DNA from: Planctomycetota bacterium
Lineage (GTDB): Bacteria; Planctomycetota; UBA8742; UBA2392
Length of the DNA: 64,000 nucleotides
Reading direction: 5' to 3'
NCBI GenBank assembly: GCA_027493625.1
Contig: JAOSKM010000001.1
Coordinates: 339,489 to 403,488 of the forward strand
Shown here: positions 33,354-42,558 of the stretch, one piece after another
Layout: each line of letters opens with the position of its first letter
Position numbering within the stretch: position 1 is the first letter of the stretch
The notes under the pieces: generated by a model
Told to the model about the DNA's origin: nothing
The model's input: only the letters and a program-made list of their open reading frames with translations
Databases searched by the model: none
Program-made: the position numbers and the translations under genes

Positions 33354-34781
33354 ATGGCGGACGCGTCTCCTGGCAGGCTCTCACCCGAACAGAGGCGCGG
33401 CGTTTTCGTCGTGTGGCTGATCATCTTCATTGACCTGCTGGGCTTCGGCATCGTGCTGCCCAGCCTGCCGTACTTCGTGCGCATTTTTGAAGTGCCCGAG
33501 TGGGCCAACGCCGCGGCGCGGGCAGTCGGGCTTGAGCGCTCCCGCGGCGGCGTGCTGGTGGGCACCATCCTGACCGCCTACTCGCTGTGCCAGTTCATCT
33601 TCGCGCCCATCTGGGGCAGGCTCAGCGACAAGGTCGGGCGACGGCCGATACTGGCCCTCAGCACCAGCGGCTTTGCCGCCACCTGGGTGGTGTTCGCATT
33701 CGCGCCCGGCTTTACCTGGCTGCTGATTTCGCGCGCGCTGGCCGGCGTGTGCGCCGCCAACATCAGCACCGCGCAGGCCTACATGGCAGACGTTTTTCCC
33801 GCCGAGCGCCGCAGCAAGGGCATGGGTCTGATCGGCATGGCGTTCGGGCTCGGCTTCGTGTTCGGCCCGGCGATCGGCGGCGCGCTGGTCAGTGAGACGC
33901 TGCTGGGCTGGTTCGGTTACGGGCCGCAAATCGACGCGCAGGCCTTTCATCGCGCGCAGCTGATGGTGCCGAGCCTGTTCGCGGCGGGCCTCAGCCTGAC
34001 GGCGTTCATCATGACGCTGACCATCATGCGCGAGTCGCGCTGGGGACTGTCCCCGCAGGGGACTGTCCCCGTCGTCGGGAGTGAGCGCAGCACCGGAAAC
34101 GGGGACAGTCCCCAAAGGCGGGGACAGTCCCCAGGCCGCATGGCCCAGTTCGCGGCCGCGCTGACACGGCCGGGGATCGGGCCGATGCTGGTGGTGTACC
34201 TGATTGTCACGCTGGGCTTCGCGCAGCTGGAGGCCATGTTCACACAGTTCAACGCCGAGTACCTGGCGCTGGACGCCAGCCACAACGCCTGGGTGTTCGT
34301 GGTGATCGGGCTGACGCTGGCGTTCGTGCAGGGCGGGCTGATCGGGCGGCTCAGCAAGCTGCTGGGCCCCGCCAAGGTGCTGCTGATCGGGCTGGCGGGC
34401 CTGACCGTGGCGATGTTCCTGTTCGGCTACCAGGTGCAGATCAACGCCTATGTCGGCGTGAACCAGTTCGTGCCGCTGCTGTTCTTTTCGTTTCTGATCG
34501 GCGCATTCAACGGCCTGTGCAATCCCAGCGTGCTGGCCATCATCAGCAGCCACGCCAAGGCCGACGAGCAAGGCGGCACCATGGGCTTCACGGCCAGCGC
34601 GGCAACGCTGGGCAGAATCATCGGGCCGATCCTGGGCGGCTACCTCTACGACCGCTTCGGCCCCGAGCAGCCCTTCGCGGTGGGGGGCGCGCTGATCGGC
34701 CTGGGCCTGCTGTTCTTCCTCGCCCGCTGGAAGGTGATCGTCAAACCCATGCCGGGCGGGCCACGGAAGCAACCGGCCTGA
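33354..34781 (+). CDS. MFS transporter, TetA-like multidrug efflux family
   Basis: 475 residues with about 12 membrane helices. Family marks are 'FIDLLGFGIVLPSLPYF' in the first helix, the loop 2-3 motif 'GRLSDKVGRRP', and the motif C-like 'GLGFVFGPAIGG'. This is the TetA/drug:H+ antiporter type, so export of small hydrophobic molecules by proton exchange is likely; the substrate is unknown. The central loop between helices 6 and 7 is lengthened by about 30 residues ('GLSPQGTVPVVGSERSTG...') encoded by four GGGGAC(T/A)GTCCCC palindromes in frame. It converges with the CRTAC1-like gene. Confidence 0.9.
   Translation: MADASPGRLSPEQRRGVFVVWLIIFIDLLGFGIVLPSLPYFVRIFEVPEWANAAARAVGLERSRGGVLVGTILTAYSLCQFIFAPIWGRLSDKVGRRPILALSTSGFAATWVVFAFAPGFTWLLISRALAGVCAANISTAQAYMADVFPAERRSKGMGLIGMAFGLGFVFGPAIGGALVSETLLGWFGYGPQIDAQAFHRAQLMVPSLFAAGLSLTAFIMTLTIMRESRWGLSPQGTVPVVGSERSTGNGDSPQRRGQSPGRMAQFAAALTRPGIGPMLVVYLIVTLGFAQLEAMFTQFNAEYLALDASHNAWVFVVIGLTLAFVQGGLIGRLSKLLGPAKVLLIGLAGLTVAMFLFGYQVQINAYVGVNQFVPLLFFSFLIGAFNGLCNPSVLAIISSHAKADEQGGTMGFTASAATLGRIIGPILGGYLYDRFGPEQPFAVGGALIGLGLLFFLARWKVIVKPMPGGPRKQPA
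34042..34132. repeat. Four-palindrome cluster inside the MFS gene
   Basis: Two copies of GGGGACTGTCCCC (34042-34054, 34058-34070) are followed by two copies of GGGGACAGTCCCC (34101-34113, 34120-34132). The second pair is the reverse complement of the first, so the whole 91 bases can fold into one long hairpin. It is translated. Confidence 0.85.
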
Positions 34782-34832
34782 TGACCCGCAATCCGGGGTC
34801 ATTGCAGGCCGACCCCGGCTTTCAGCCGGCCG

Positions 34833-36575
34833 TTACTTCGGCTTGCCGCCCTGCTTCAGGCTGAGGTGCCGGTTGACGGCGATGTCCTTGAATTCCTGGG
34901 TCGTCAGCTTCTTGTCGGGCCACTCGACCCTGATGCTCACCTTCGTCGCGTCGCCCACGCCGAAGTGCAGCGTGCGCGGCGGCGCCACACCCTGGTGGCC
35001 GGCGCTGGACGCCACTTCGCGCAGCATCGTGACGTCGCCGGCCGTGACCCACACCTTCGCGCCATAGGCGAACGTGTTGCAGTCTTTGCCGCCCTCGAGC
35101 GTCAGTTGCAGCCAGTTGCCCCGCGCGATGTCGTTGCGCCACACGTGAACTTCGTGCTTCTCGCGCTTGTTGAAGCGCGACTTGCTGCCGATGCCTACGA
35201 TGTCCAGGTCGCCGTCGCGGTCGATGTCGCCGACCGCCACGTGCCCGCACTCGATCGTGTCCAGCTTGAACTTCTCCGTCACGTCCTCGAACGAGTGCTC
35301 GGCCGTCTGGCGGTACAGCCGCAGGCGCTGGTTGTCAGGGTAGGCCGCGCTGGCAAGCAGCAGGTCCTGCAGGCCGTCGTGGTCGAAGTCGCCCCACAGG
35401 GCCATCAGGTCGCCCTGGTTCCAGTTGTCGGGGTCCGCGCGCTTGCGCACGAAGGGCTCAGTGAGGCGCGTGAACTTGAAGCCCTTTTCCTTGCCGCCGT
35501 TGACCAGCAGCCCCGTCAGGTCGCTGCTTTCGCCGGCCCAGCCGTGGGTGATGTTCACGTCGAACAGGTCAAAGTCGCCGTCGTTGTCGAAGTCCGCGGG
35601 CGCAAGGCTGAAGGTGTTGCCGTTGGCGCGCCAGGGGTCTTCGTCGGCGCGGTTGGCCCACGAGGGGTACTTGCCGTGGCGGATCGTGTCGCCGTCAACG
35701 CCCAGCTCCGGCGCGACGTCAGTAAACGTGCCGTCGCCGTTGTTCTTCCACAGCCGGTTCCACTGGCGGCCGTAGTTCGCCACCGCGAGGTCCGGCCAGC
35801 CGTCGGTGTTGAAGTCGCAGGCCGCCGCGCCGTAGGTGGGGCGGCTGCTGTCGGCCTGGGCGGGCTCGGTGCGCGTCATCAGCCCGGCCTGCTCGGTGAC
35901 GTCGCTGAAGCCGCCCTTGCCGTCGCCGCGGTACAGGCGATTGACCTGGGCATCCATCAGCTTGCCGTACGCCGCGTACCAGTTGCCCAGGAAGATGTCG
36001 AGGTTGCCGTCGCGGTCGTAATCCAGCAGCGCCGCCGCGCAGGTGGTTTCGCGCTCGGTCTTGGCGAAGGCGTCGCCCAGCGTGTACTTCAGCTTGCCGC
36101 CCGATTTCTTGCCCAGCCAGATGCCGTGGCGCTCGCCGGTGTCGGGGAACTTCTCGTGGTCGGCCCCTTCCTGGTAGCACGGCCGCAACACGTCCGCCAC
36201 GCCGTCATTGTTGAAATCGCCGACCACCGTGAACACCGCCGTGTGGCGCGCGTCCTTGGCGATCTCCCCGGCGTTGAACTCGGGCACCAGGCCCGGCTCG
36301 GCCACGAACTTGCGGCCGCCTTCGGCTGCGCGGTTGAACATCACGACCGCCAGGCCGCCGTTGTTGCCGGGGCCCGTTGCGTCGTTCTGCTGCAGGATCA
36401 GGTCAGGGTAGCCGTCGCCATCGAGGTCGTGCAGGTAGACCCGCGCGGCCGTGGCGTCAGCCGGCAGCACGGAGTCCGAGATGTTCACGAACGCCGGCGC
36501 GGGCGCGTCGTCCTGGGCCAGGCCCGCGGCAACACAAACTCCCAGCGCCAGTGCGGCAATAACAGCAGTGCGCAT
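34833..36575 (-). CDS. CRTAC1-like secreted protein with FG-GAP repeats and ASPIC/UnbV end
   Basis: 580 residues from ATG 36575, with a signal peptide (about 3-20). Several FG-GAP/VCBS calcium-binding turns follow: 'DLDGDGYPDLIL', 'DFNNDGVADVLR', 'DYDRDGNLDIFLGN', 'DFDNDGDFDLFD', 'DFDHDGLQDLLL', 'DIDRDGDLDIVG'. They should fold as a beta-propeller. The final 90 residues ('NWLQLTLEGGKDCNTFAYGAKVWVTAG', 'VRVEWPDKKLTTQ'-like) match the ASPIC/UnbV domain. Such proteins are exported, calcium-binding and common in Planctomycetota. The ligand is unknown. Confidence 0.9.
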   Translation of the reverse strand: MRTAVIAALALGVCVAAGLAQDDAPAPAFVNISDSVLPADATAARVYLHDLDGDGYPDLILQQNDATGPGNNGGLAVVMFNRAAEGGRKFVAEPGLVPEFNAGEIAKDARHTAVFTVVGDFNNDGVADVLRPCYQEGADHEKFPDTGERHGIWLGKKSGGKLKYTLGDAFAKTERETTCAAALLDYDRDGNLDIFLGNWYAAYGKLMDAQVNRLYRGDGKGGFSDVTEQAGLMTRTEPAQADSSRPTYGAAACDFNTDGWPDLAVANYGRQWNRLWKNNGDGTFTDVAPELGVDGDTIRHGKYPSWANRADEDPWRANGNTFSLAPADFDNDGDFDLFDVNITHGWAGESSDLTGLLVNGGKEKGFKFTRLTEPFVRKRADPDNWNQGDLMALWGDFDHDGLQDLLLASAAYPDNQRLRLYRQTAEHSFEDVTEKFKLDTIECGHVAVGDIDRDGDLDIVGIGSKSRFNKREKHEVHVWRNDIARGNWLQLTLEGGKDCNTFAYGAKVWVTAGDVTMLREVASSAGHQGVAPPRTLHFGVGDATKVSIRVEWPDKKLTTQEFKDIAVNRHLSLKQGGKPK

Positions 36576-36659
36576 GATTTCTCCCGTTCGAGTCAGGCCG
36601 ATGCCCCGTGACGGAAGACTTTGTGTGGCAGGCCCGTCCAGCGCAAGCATCCGGTTCGA

Positions 36660-38027
36660 TCAATCCAGGTGGCGGGTGTCGTGGAAGATGCTGAATTCAG
36701 TCGAGCGTGACGGGGCCGACATCCCCATGGCGTGGGTGATTTCACGGAAAAGCTGTTCAGCGGCCGACTCGAGTTGAAGTATGTACATGTACTGAGGCGG
36801 ATCAGCGGGTCGGATGGTGTACCTCGCGTTCGTGTCGGGGCTGGTGGTGAGTTCCGCTTCGTAAAGGCACTTGCCGTCCGCATCCAGCAGCCGGATGCGC
36901 CAGTCCATCAGCACGCTGTGGAGCAGCACGAACCGGGATTCGACCTCGCCCTCTGCCGGCGCATCGAACGGCAACACCGCGCCGTCGCCGCGGATCGTGC
37001 CTTCGAAGTAGAAGAATCGCGCGGCATCCTTTGGCGGATCGACGTGTACGGACGTCAGGTCAAGGATTTCCTTGTCGGCACTGCGAACGGCACCGTCCCA
37101 GCCGCGCCACATGCGGGCGAGAAGGTTGTAGGCCTCGGGCGAGCCTTGCTCGTAGCCGTAGTCCACAGGCTGCGCTTCCTCCCAGCCGAACACGCGCTGC
37201 GACTTCAGGTAGGCGCGGGCGATCTCCAGCTTGGTCGGGTCTGCTTCCATTGGAACGTCATCTCCGCTCAGCTGGATGCACATCGGGATGCGGACCGCCT
37301 GCGTGTAGGCCTCGGCCCGGACCAGCTCCGCCAGCAGCACTCCCAGCCTGTTGTCCAGCGTGAAAGTCTCGTCCGCAACCGGATACGCCACCGGGGGCGC
37401 CTCGAGTTTCCGGGCCTCCAGCTCGATGGCGAAACCCACACGCTCTTCGCACTCCTTGAGCGACATGGTCTGGGGCTCGTTGGGCGCAATCTCCTGCCGC
37501 AGCCGGTTGAGGGCCCAACGAACTTGCTCGATCGGTGTTCGTGGGTCATACATCCTGCTGAACTCGTCGTAGTCGTCAGTCTCGGGGCGCAGGTACTGGA
37601 CGGGAACCTCATACTTGTAGCCGTTCATCGCGTGTGGTTCGCGGCGTTCAATGCGCGCCATCGCCTCCTGCCACAGCCGTTCCTCTTCGGCCACCCAGTG
37701 GTTGTGGATGAAAGCACCGCCCAATTGGGAAACCGCGGCAAACAGGATCGCGAACAGCAGCAGTTGAAACAGCCACCGGAAACGCAGCTGCAGGATGCCG
37801 CAAAGCCCGCCGGCCGTAGTCGAGACGCCCAGCGCCAGCAGCGCCGCCAGCACCCAGACAGCCCATGCCAACTCAGCGACTTCCTCGAGGACGAAGCCGA
37901 ATCCCCCGGCTGCCGCCAGCACGGCTCCGATCAGCACCTGCGCAATCGCCCAAAAACTGACTTTGCGGCGCAGCACTCCCGGCTCAGGTGCATCTGCTGC
38001 GGGCTGGCCCGGAGCTGCGCTCGACAT
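36660..38027 (-). CDS. Hypothetical membrane protein (455 aa)
   Basis: ATG 38027 is preceded by AAAGGGAT; a GTG at 38042 is the alternative. Three membrane helices lie near the N-terminus (about 25-130). A soluble domain of about 320 residues follows, with 'PETDDYDEFSRMYDPRTPIEQVRWALNRL', a DDVPMEADPTK turn, and a closing part that reads like a stress/force-balance domain ('LTTSPDTNARYTIRPADPPQYMYIL'). No family is recognised. It lies about 85 bases downstream of nothing transcribed the same way and upstream of the CRTAC1-like gene. Confidence 0.72.
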   Translation of the reverse strand: MSSAAPGQPAADAPEPGVLRRKVSFWAIAQVLIGAVLAAAGGFGFVLEEVAELAWAVWVLAALLALGVSTTAGGLCGILQLRFRWLFQLLLFAILFAAVSQLGGAFIHNHWVAEEERLWQEAMARIERREPHAMNGYKYEVPVQYLRPETDDYDEFSRMYDPRTPIEQVRWALNRLRQEIAPNEPQTMSLKECEERVGFAIELEARKLEAPPVAYPVADETFTLDNRLGVLLAELVRAEAYTQAVRIPMCIQLSGDDVPMEADPTKLEIARAYLKSQRVFGWEEAQPVDYGYEQGSPEAYNLLARMWRGWDGAVRSADKEILDLTSVHVDPPKDAARFFYFEGTIRGDGAVLPFDAPAEGEVESRFVLLHSVLMDWRIRLLDADGKCLYEAELTTSPDTNARYTIRPADPPQYMYILQLESAAEQLFREITHAMGMSAPSRSTEFSIFHDTRHLD

Positions 38028-38289
38028 GCGTATCCCTTTCACCGTCTCGTCGTGCCGTTGACTGCGGACAAGGCCGTGACGGCATCGAGGAGACGTTAGA
38101 CCGGACTCAAATCATAGCTCGCGCGGCCTCTGATTGCATGGCCCAAGGTCGGAAGCACGGGTGCCCTGGTGAAATTGGGTATTGTTGAATGGTACCGAGC
38201 GGAAGGCCGCGCCTCGTTCAACAAACGAAGAAGCCTGAACCCTTTTGGGCCCGCAGCTGGGGCGCGTGACCCACAGGAGACCGGGACGT

Positions 38290-39228
38290 TCAACTCACCG
38301 CTTCGTACCCGTGTCGTATCAGCAGGCTGTTCATTGGTTGCATCAGTCGGCGCATTGCGTCATCCAGCACGGCTCGCCCCTTGCCGATGGCGGCTTTGTT
38401 CACAGGTTGCGCGACTGCCGCATGGTGAGACCAGCGGGGGACATCCCCCATGTCACTCACGTGGTCAAGCAGGTCAATCCAAGCCGGATCCCAACGCAGC
38501 TTCAGGAATTCGCAAACGGCGGACATGCAGGACCACGGGTTGGAAACCAGCTCTTCGTAATGCACCTTCATCACGCGGCCGGGGTGGGCCTCGCTGAACC
38601 TGTCGACGGCTTCAACCCGTCTGATCCAGACCTGGACCGCGTCTTGCGGGGACTCGACGAAGTCATTCTCGATCATCGAGTGCACGACATCGACGCCATC
38701 CCGCAGGGCGTGGATGTACTGAGCTCGCGGGAAGACCGGCTCAATCAGCTCCAGAATCTCGGAGTTGTTCGGGGATTTGTCTCCCCAGCGTCCTGCCCCG
38801 CCACGTTTGCTGGCGTACATGGTGTGGATCGTGTCCAGAATCGCGGCCGCGCTTCGATTTTCCGGTTCAATCGACTTCAGTCGCCGGATCACTTCGGACT
38901 TCGCCAGCCCGAACGCCGGCCACTCGTAGTACTGCGAAAGATGAAACCAGGCCATCCAGCAAACGAAACTCCATCTGCAACGGGCTGATCTGTTGAACTC
39001 CTGGAGAAACCTGCCGGTACCCTGCAGTTCCGGGCCGATCTGCAACTCGCCGCCGGCGATCAAAAGCCGCCGGAGCAGTGTCGTGCCGCAACGACCCGAG
39101 CCGACGATGAACACTGGCGCCACGTCACTACTTGCGGCGAGTGGCCAACCGGCTGGGTTTGCGTTGGAAAGCCGCTGGACAATTCTGCCATACTTGCGCC
39201 GTGCCCTGTTGATCAGGCGATGCTTCAA
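38290..39228 (-). CDS. Sulfotransferase-family protein
   Basis: 312 residues from a TTG at 39228. The PAPS-binding 5' loop is clear ('FIVGSGRCGTTLLRRLL', about 40-56), and the 3' phosphate site is probably 'RAQYIHALRDGVDVVHSMI'. These enzymes move sulfate from PAPS to sugars or small molecules. The C-terminal 'PVNKAAIGKGRAVLDDAMRRLMQPMN' is typical of the sulfotransferase_3 type. The acceptor is unknown. The 247 bases upstream of the 36660 gene (38043-38289) hold no clear element. Confidence 0.82.
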   Translation of the reverse strand: MKHRLINRARRKYGRIVQRLSNANPAGWPLAASSDVAPVFIVGSGRCGTTLLRRLLIAGGELQIGPELQGTGRFLQEFNRSARCRWSFVCWMAWFHLSQYYEWPAFGLAKSEVIRRLKSIEPENRSAAAILDTIHTMYASKRGGAGRWGDKSPNNSEILELIEPVFPRAQYIHALRDGVDVVHSMIENDFVESPQDAVQVWIRRVEAVDRFSEAHPGRVMKVHYEELVSNPWSCMSAVCEFLKLRWDPAWIDLLDHVSDMGDVPRWSHHAAVAQPVNKAAIGKGRAVLDDAMRRLMQPMNSLLIRHGYEAVS

Positions 39229-39388
39229 TGACCAGCTTGAGCTCAGGGAGGGAATGACGGGCAGGGGGCAGGCTCCTTCGAGGACGTGATTCCGGGCTTC
39301 TGGGTGTGGCGGACGTGGCTGTTGGTTTGCTACTCGCCGTTTTCGAGTACGTCGGCTATCTGCCTGGCCAGGTTGAGCACGGCGAACT

Positions 39389-39862
39389 TCATGCGGCCTC
39401 TCTTACTACTGTGCTTTCGAAGCCTGAGTTGGCGCCGGTGCCCTCGAGCTTGGCGTCGTAGATGGTTTTGCCGTCCTGGTCCACCACCACTATGTGCGCG
39501 CGCGCGAAGCCGTTGCCCCCGAAGCCCGAAAAACCACCCTTGTCCATCTCGTAGATCACGCAGCGCACCACGGCCGCCTCGCCCGGTTCGGCCTTGTCCA
39601 CGAAGGTCAGCGTCTTGTAGCACTCCGTGCGCAGTTCTTCCCGGAAGTCGATCTTCCAGGTGTCCACCCAGGCCTGCCACTCGGCCTGCTCGATTTCCCA
39701 TGCCTGGGGCGGCTTGAACTCGACCTCCAGCGGCAGCACGTAGTAGCTGCCCGTTACCTGCAGCGCCGCGGAGTTCTGGGTGTTCATCTCGACCACGTTA
39801 CGGGCCGAGCAGCCGCTGAAAGCCAGCAGCGCCAGCAGTGCAAGGCAAAGGCGTGTGCGCAT
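39389..39862 (-). CDS. Putative lipoprotein, possibly frameshifted at its end
   Basis: Starts with a lipobox (LLALLAFSGC, cysteine about 19), so it should be an outer- or inner-membrane lipoprotein. The body ('YYVLPLEVEFKPPQAWEIEQ', 'VIYEMDKGGFSGFGGNGFARAHIVVVDQ') resembles small DUF4410-type lipoproteins. The frame closes at 39389. An extra base near 39390 would add 'MKFAVLNLARQIADVLENGE', ending at 39330, and that extension fits the amphipathic helix that usually closes this type. Read as it stands, 157 residues. Confidence 0.68.
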   Translation of the reverse strand: MRTRLCLALLALLAFSGCSARNVVEMNTQNSAALQVTGSYYVLPLEVEFKPPQAWEIEQAEWQAWVDTWKIDFREELRTECYKTLTFVDKAEPGEAAVVRCVIYEMDKGGFSGFGGNGFARAHIVVVDQDGKTIYDAKLEGTGANSGFESTVVREAA

Positions 39863-39906
39863 GGTTGTCTCCTTGTGGGGGCAGTCTAGCAGCGCCGCGC
39901 GGCAAC

Positions 39907-39934
39907 TTGAACCCACACCGGCCTGCGCTATGTT
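39907..39934 (+). promoter_or_regulatory. Candidate mqnA promoter
   Basis: TTGAAC (39907-39912) and TATGTT (39929-39934) are 16 bases apart, 26 bases before the mqnA start. Confidence 0.5.
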
Positions 39935-39959
39935 TCGCGCGGGGCCTTGAAGGGAAACC

Positions 39960-40775
39960 GTGAACAAACTGCGCATCGGCGTCGTGTCGTACCTCAATGC
40001 GGTGCCGCTCTGGTACAGCCTGCAGCACGACGAGGCCGTTGAGCTCACGCCCGACTCACCCGCGCACCTGTGCCGCATGATGGACGCCGGGCGCCTCGAC
40101 GTCGGCCTGCTGCCGGTGGTGGAGGCCCTGCGCCACGAGAGCTGGTCGTTCTTCACCGACCTGGGCGTGACGGCCGACGGCGTGGTGGACAGCGTCGGCC
40201 TGTTCACGCGCGTCGAGCTTTCGCAGATCAAGACCGTCGCGCTCACCAGCGCCAGCCGCACCAGCGTGACGCTGACGCGCATCCTGCTGCACGAGGCCGG
40301 CGCGAACCCGCAGTACATCGACGCCGACGTGGGCGCCGACGACCTGCTGCAGCGCAGCGACGACGCCGTGCTGCTGATCGGCGACCAGTGCCTGCGCGCC
40401 CGCAAGCTCGAAACCGACCGCGTGTTCGTTGACCTCGCGGCAGAGTGGAAACTGCTGACCGGCCTGCCGTTCGTGTTCGCGCTGTGGGCGGGGCCGAAGG
40501 AGCGACTGACGCCGGCGCTGCACGCGCGCCTGCGCCGCGCGTATGCAGAGAGCCGCGCGATCTCCGGCGAGCTGATCCGCTACGCGGGCATGGACACGGG
40601 CTGGAGCGAGGCCGAGCTGGCCGAGTACCTCGAGGAAACCATCATCCACGAACTGAACGAGGAGAGTCTGAAAGGCCTGCTCGAGTTCGCCCGCCGCGCC
40701 TCCGAGCTCGGCCGCGTCCCCAAAAGCGCCGTAGACAAGGTGCTGGATGTGATGAGGGGCAACAAGGAGGCCTGA
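39960..40775 (+). CDS. mqnA: Chorismate dehydratase MqnA
   Basis: 271 residues from GTG 39960, with AAGGG 8 bases before it. MqnA converts chorismate to 3-enolpyruvyl-benzoate, the first step of the futalosine route to menaquinone. Family marks are the opening 'LRIGVVSYLNAVPLWYSL', 'LDVGLLPVVEAL', 'VALTSASRTSVTLTRILL', 'LIGDQCLRA', and 'LTGLPFVFALWAG'. It forms an operon with two small genes and then mqnC. mqnB, mqnD and mqnE are not in the window. Confidence 0.93.
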   Translation: MNKLRIGVVSYLNAVPLWYSLQHDEAVELTPDSPAHLCRMMDAGRLDVGLLPVVEALRHESWSFFTDLGVTADGVVDSVGLFTRVELSQIKTVALTSASRTSVTLTRILLHEAGANPQYIDADVGADDLLQRSDDAVLLIGDQCLRARKLETDRVFVDLAAEWKLLTGLPFVFALWAGPKERLTPALHARLRRAYAESRAISGELIRYAGMDTGWSEAELAEYLEETIIHELNEESLKGLLEFARRASELGRVPKSAVDKVLDVMRGNKEA

Positions 40776-41131
40776 TGTTTCTCAGCGTGAACGCAATAGC
40801 CGTCTGCGAGGCATTGGAGTGGGATGTCTACTACACCTTGCATCGGATCCGGTTCGCCTGGAACAATCCGCCCGAACGCTGCTTCCTGTGGGTCTCGATC
40901 AGCAACCCCGCCGAGCGCGAAGTCGCGGTATCGGTGCAGGTGTTTCGGCGCGGTGAGCTGGTGCAGGAGTCAGGCGACGAGCTGTTGTTGGGGAACACTC
41001 GCCGGCTTGAAACTGATGTCGAACTCCATACGGCAGACTTTGAGCGGAAAACGTATACTGTTCAGGTGTCGCTGAACGGAGTTGCGGCCGAACGGATCAT
41101 TGTTGACTTCGGCGCACGGGAGGAGTCATGA
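40775..41131 (+). CDS. Small beta-rich hypothetical protein in the mqn cluster
   Basis: 118 residues. The ATG overlaps the mqnA stop (TGATG), so it is translation-coupled. The protein looks like one beta-sandwich ('RCFLWVSISNPAEREVAVSVQVF', 'RKTYTVQVSLNGVAAERIIVDF') with no signal peptide. It resembles the DUF6941 type of small immunoglobulin-like proteins, but that match is uncertain. A link with menaquinone synthesis is only positional. Confidence 0.7.
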   Translation: MFLSVNAIAVCEALEWDVYYTLHRIRFAWNNPPERCFLWVSISNPAEREVAVSVQVFRRGELVQESGDELLLGNTRRLETDVELHTADFERKTYTVQVSLNGVAAERIIVDFGAREES

Positions 41132-41268
41132 GCGCAGGCAAGAAACAGCCATTCAAGAAGATCATCATTGGCGGCGTCGCTTTCCCCAAAGACGGCAAGC
41201 CGGTACGCATTCCGCCGCGAGACGTAACGAAGAAGGCACCCGCGCCCAAGAAACGTAAGTCGGCCTGA
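41128..41268 (+). CDS. 46-residue basic protein in the mqn cluster
   Basis: The ATG overlaps the previous stop (ATGA), and AGGAG sits 5 bases upstream. The peptide is lysine/proline-rich ('KKQPFKKIIIGGVAFPKDGK', then 'KKAPAPKKRKSA') with a short hydrophobic middle. The overlap and the good ribosome site support translation. Function unknown; it ends just before a terminator. Confidence 0.65.
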   Translation: MSAGKKQPFKKIIIGGVAFPKDGKPVRIPPRDVTKKAPAPKKRKSA

Positions 41269-41281
41269 ATCGCGCCTTATC

Positions 41282-41310
41282 AACCGCCGCCTTGCGCGGC
41301 GGTTTTCGTT
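41282..41310 (+). terminator. Terminator inside the mqn cluster
   Basis: AACCGCCGC and GCGGCGGTT form a 9-bp stem with a CTTGC loop, then TTCGTTT. It lies between the 46-residue gene and mqnC, so mqnC may have its own promoter or be reached by read-through. Confidence 0.75.
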
Positions 41311-41369
41311 TGAACCGGCCGCTTTCCCTGCCCCTTGGCGGGTTGGATGCGGCCGTTATATTCGCGGCC

Positions 41370-42536
41370 ATGATTGCCAAGGCCGTCCCATCGGAGTTCG
41401 AGCGCATTGCCGCCAGGGTGCTGGATGGCGGACGCGTCACGTTCGACGAAGGCGTGTGGCTTTTAAAGCACGCGCCGGTGCATGAGTTGGCCGCGCTGGC
41501 CCATACTGTGCGCGAGCGCAAGATGGCCGCGGCCGGGCGCTCCGAGCTGGTCACCTACGTGATCAGCCGCAACATCAACTACACCAACGTCTGCATCACG
41601 GACTGCGACTTCTGCAGCTTCTACCGCCACCCGCTTGAGGAAGGCGCCTACTCGCTGAACCTGGAGGAGCTGCGCCAGAAGGCCCAGGAAACGCTGGACC
41701 TGGGCGGCACGGAAATCCTGCTGCAGGGCGGCCACAACCCCAAGCTGCCGCTGAAGTACTATCAGGACATGCTCGGCCTGTTCGAGCAGATGGGCCTGCA
41801 CAACCACGCCTTCAGCCCTTCAGAGATCCAGCATTTCGCAAAGTTCTGGCGCATGAGCCTGCCGGACGTGCTGGTTGAGCTGAAACATGCCGGGCTCAAA
41901 TCCATCCCCGGCGGCGGCGCGGAGATATTGGTTGACCGCGTGCGCGAGATCATCTGCCCCAAGAAGGGCGGCGCCGACGCGTGGCTCGAGCCCATGCGCG
42001 AGGCCCACAAGCTCGGCATCCGTTCAAGCGCCACCATGATGTTCGGCCACGTCGAGACGCTGGAAGAGCGCATTGAGCACCTGGAGCGCCTGCGCGCCCT
42101 GCAGGACGAAACGGGCGGCTTCACGGCCTTCATCTGCTGGACGTTCCAGAACGCCGACAACGATATGAGCCACATCGAGATGACCGGCGCCCACGACTAC
42201 CTGCGCACGCAGGCCGTGGCGCGGATTTACCTCGACAACTTCGAGAACTGCCAGGCCAGCTGGGTGACGCAAGGCGGGCAGGTGGGGCAGGTCAGCCTGC
42301 GTTACGGCTGCAACGACATGGGCAGCCTGATGATCGAGGAGAACGTGGTCAGGCTCGCGGGCGCGGCGTTCAGAATGACCGAGTACGAAATCAGAAGGCT
42401 GATAAGAGACGCCGGCTACCAGCCCAACCGCCGCAACTTCTACTACGAAGTTCTGCAAGAGCCCGCCGGGCTGGACGAAACCCTCGAAGCGGCCGTAAAC
42501 CAGCACGGCAAGCAACGGGTAGCGATCGAAGCTTAG
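41370..42536 (+). CDS. mqnC: Cyclic dehypoxanthinyl futalosine synthase MqnC
   Basis: 388 residues from ATG 41370. A radical-SAM enzyme with the cluster motif CITDCDFC (C75, C79, C82). Neighbouring family marks are 'YVISRNINYTNVC', 'ILLQGGHNPKLPLKYYQDML', 'SIPGGGAEIL' and 'FICWTFQ'. MqnC closes the ring of dehypoxanthine futalosine in the futalosine pathway. With mqnA 600 bases upstream this shows the organism makes menaquinone by that route. Confidence 0.94.
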   Translation: MIAKAVPSEFERIAARVLDGGRVTFDEGVWLLKHAPVHELAALAHTVRERKMAAAGRSELVTYVISRNINYTNVCITDCDFCSFYRHPLEEGAYSLNLEELRQKAQETLDLGGTEILLQGGHNPKLPLKYYQDMLGLFEQMGLHNHAFSPSEIQHFAKFWRMSLPDVLVELKHAGLKSIPGGGAEILVDRVREIICPKKGGADAWLEPMREAHKLGIRSSATMMFGHVETLEERIEHLERLRALQDETGGFTAFICWTFQNADNDMSHIEMTGAHDYLRTQAVARIYLDNFENCQASWVTQGGQVGQVSLRYGCNDMGSLMIEENVVRLAGAAFRMTEYEIRRLIRDAGYQPNRRNFYYEVLQEPAGLDETLEAAVNQHGKQRVAIEA

Positions 42537-42558
42537 CGGTCGTTCAGGGGTTAGCCCT

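Noticed and set aside
34781..34803. Short hairpin ATGACCC/GGGTCAT between the MFS and CRTAC1 genes
   Set aside because: Only 7 bp, overlaps a stop codon and has no T-run; too weak to call a terminator.
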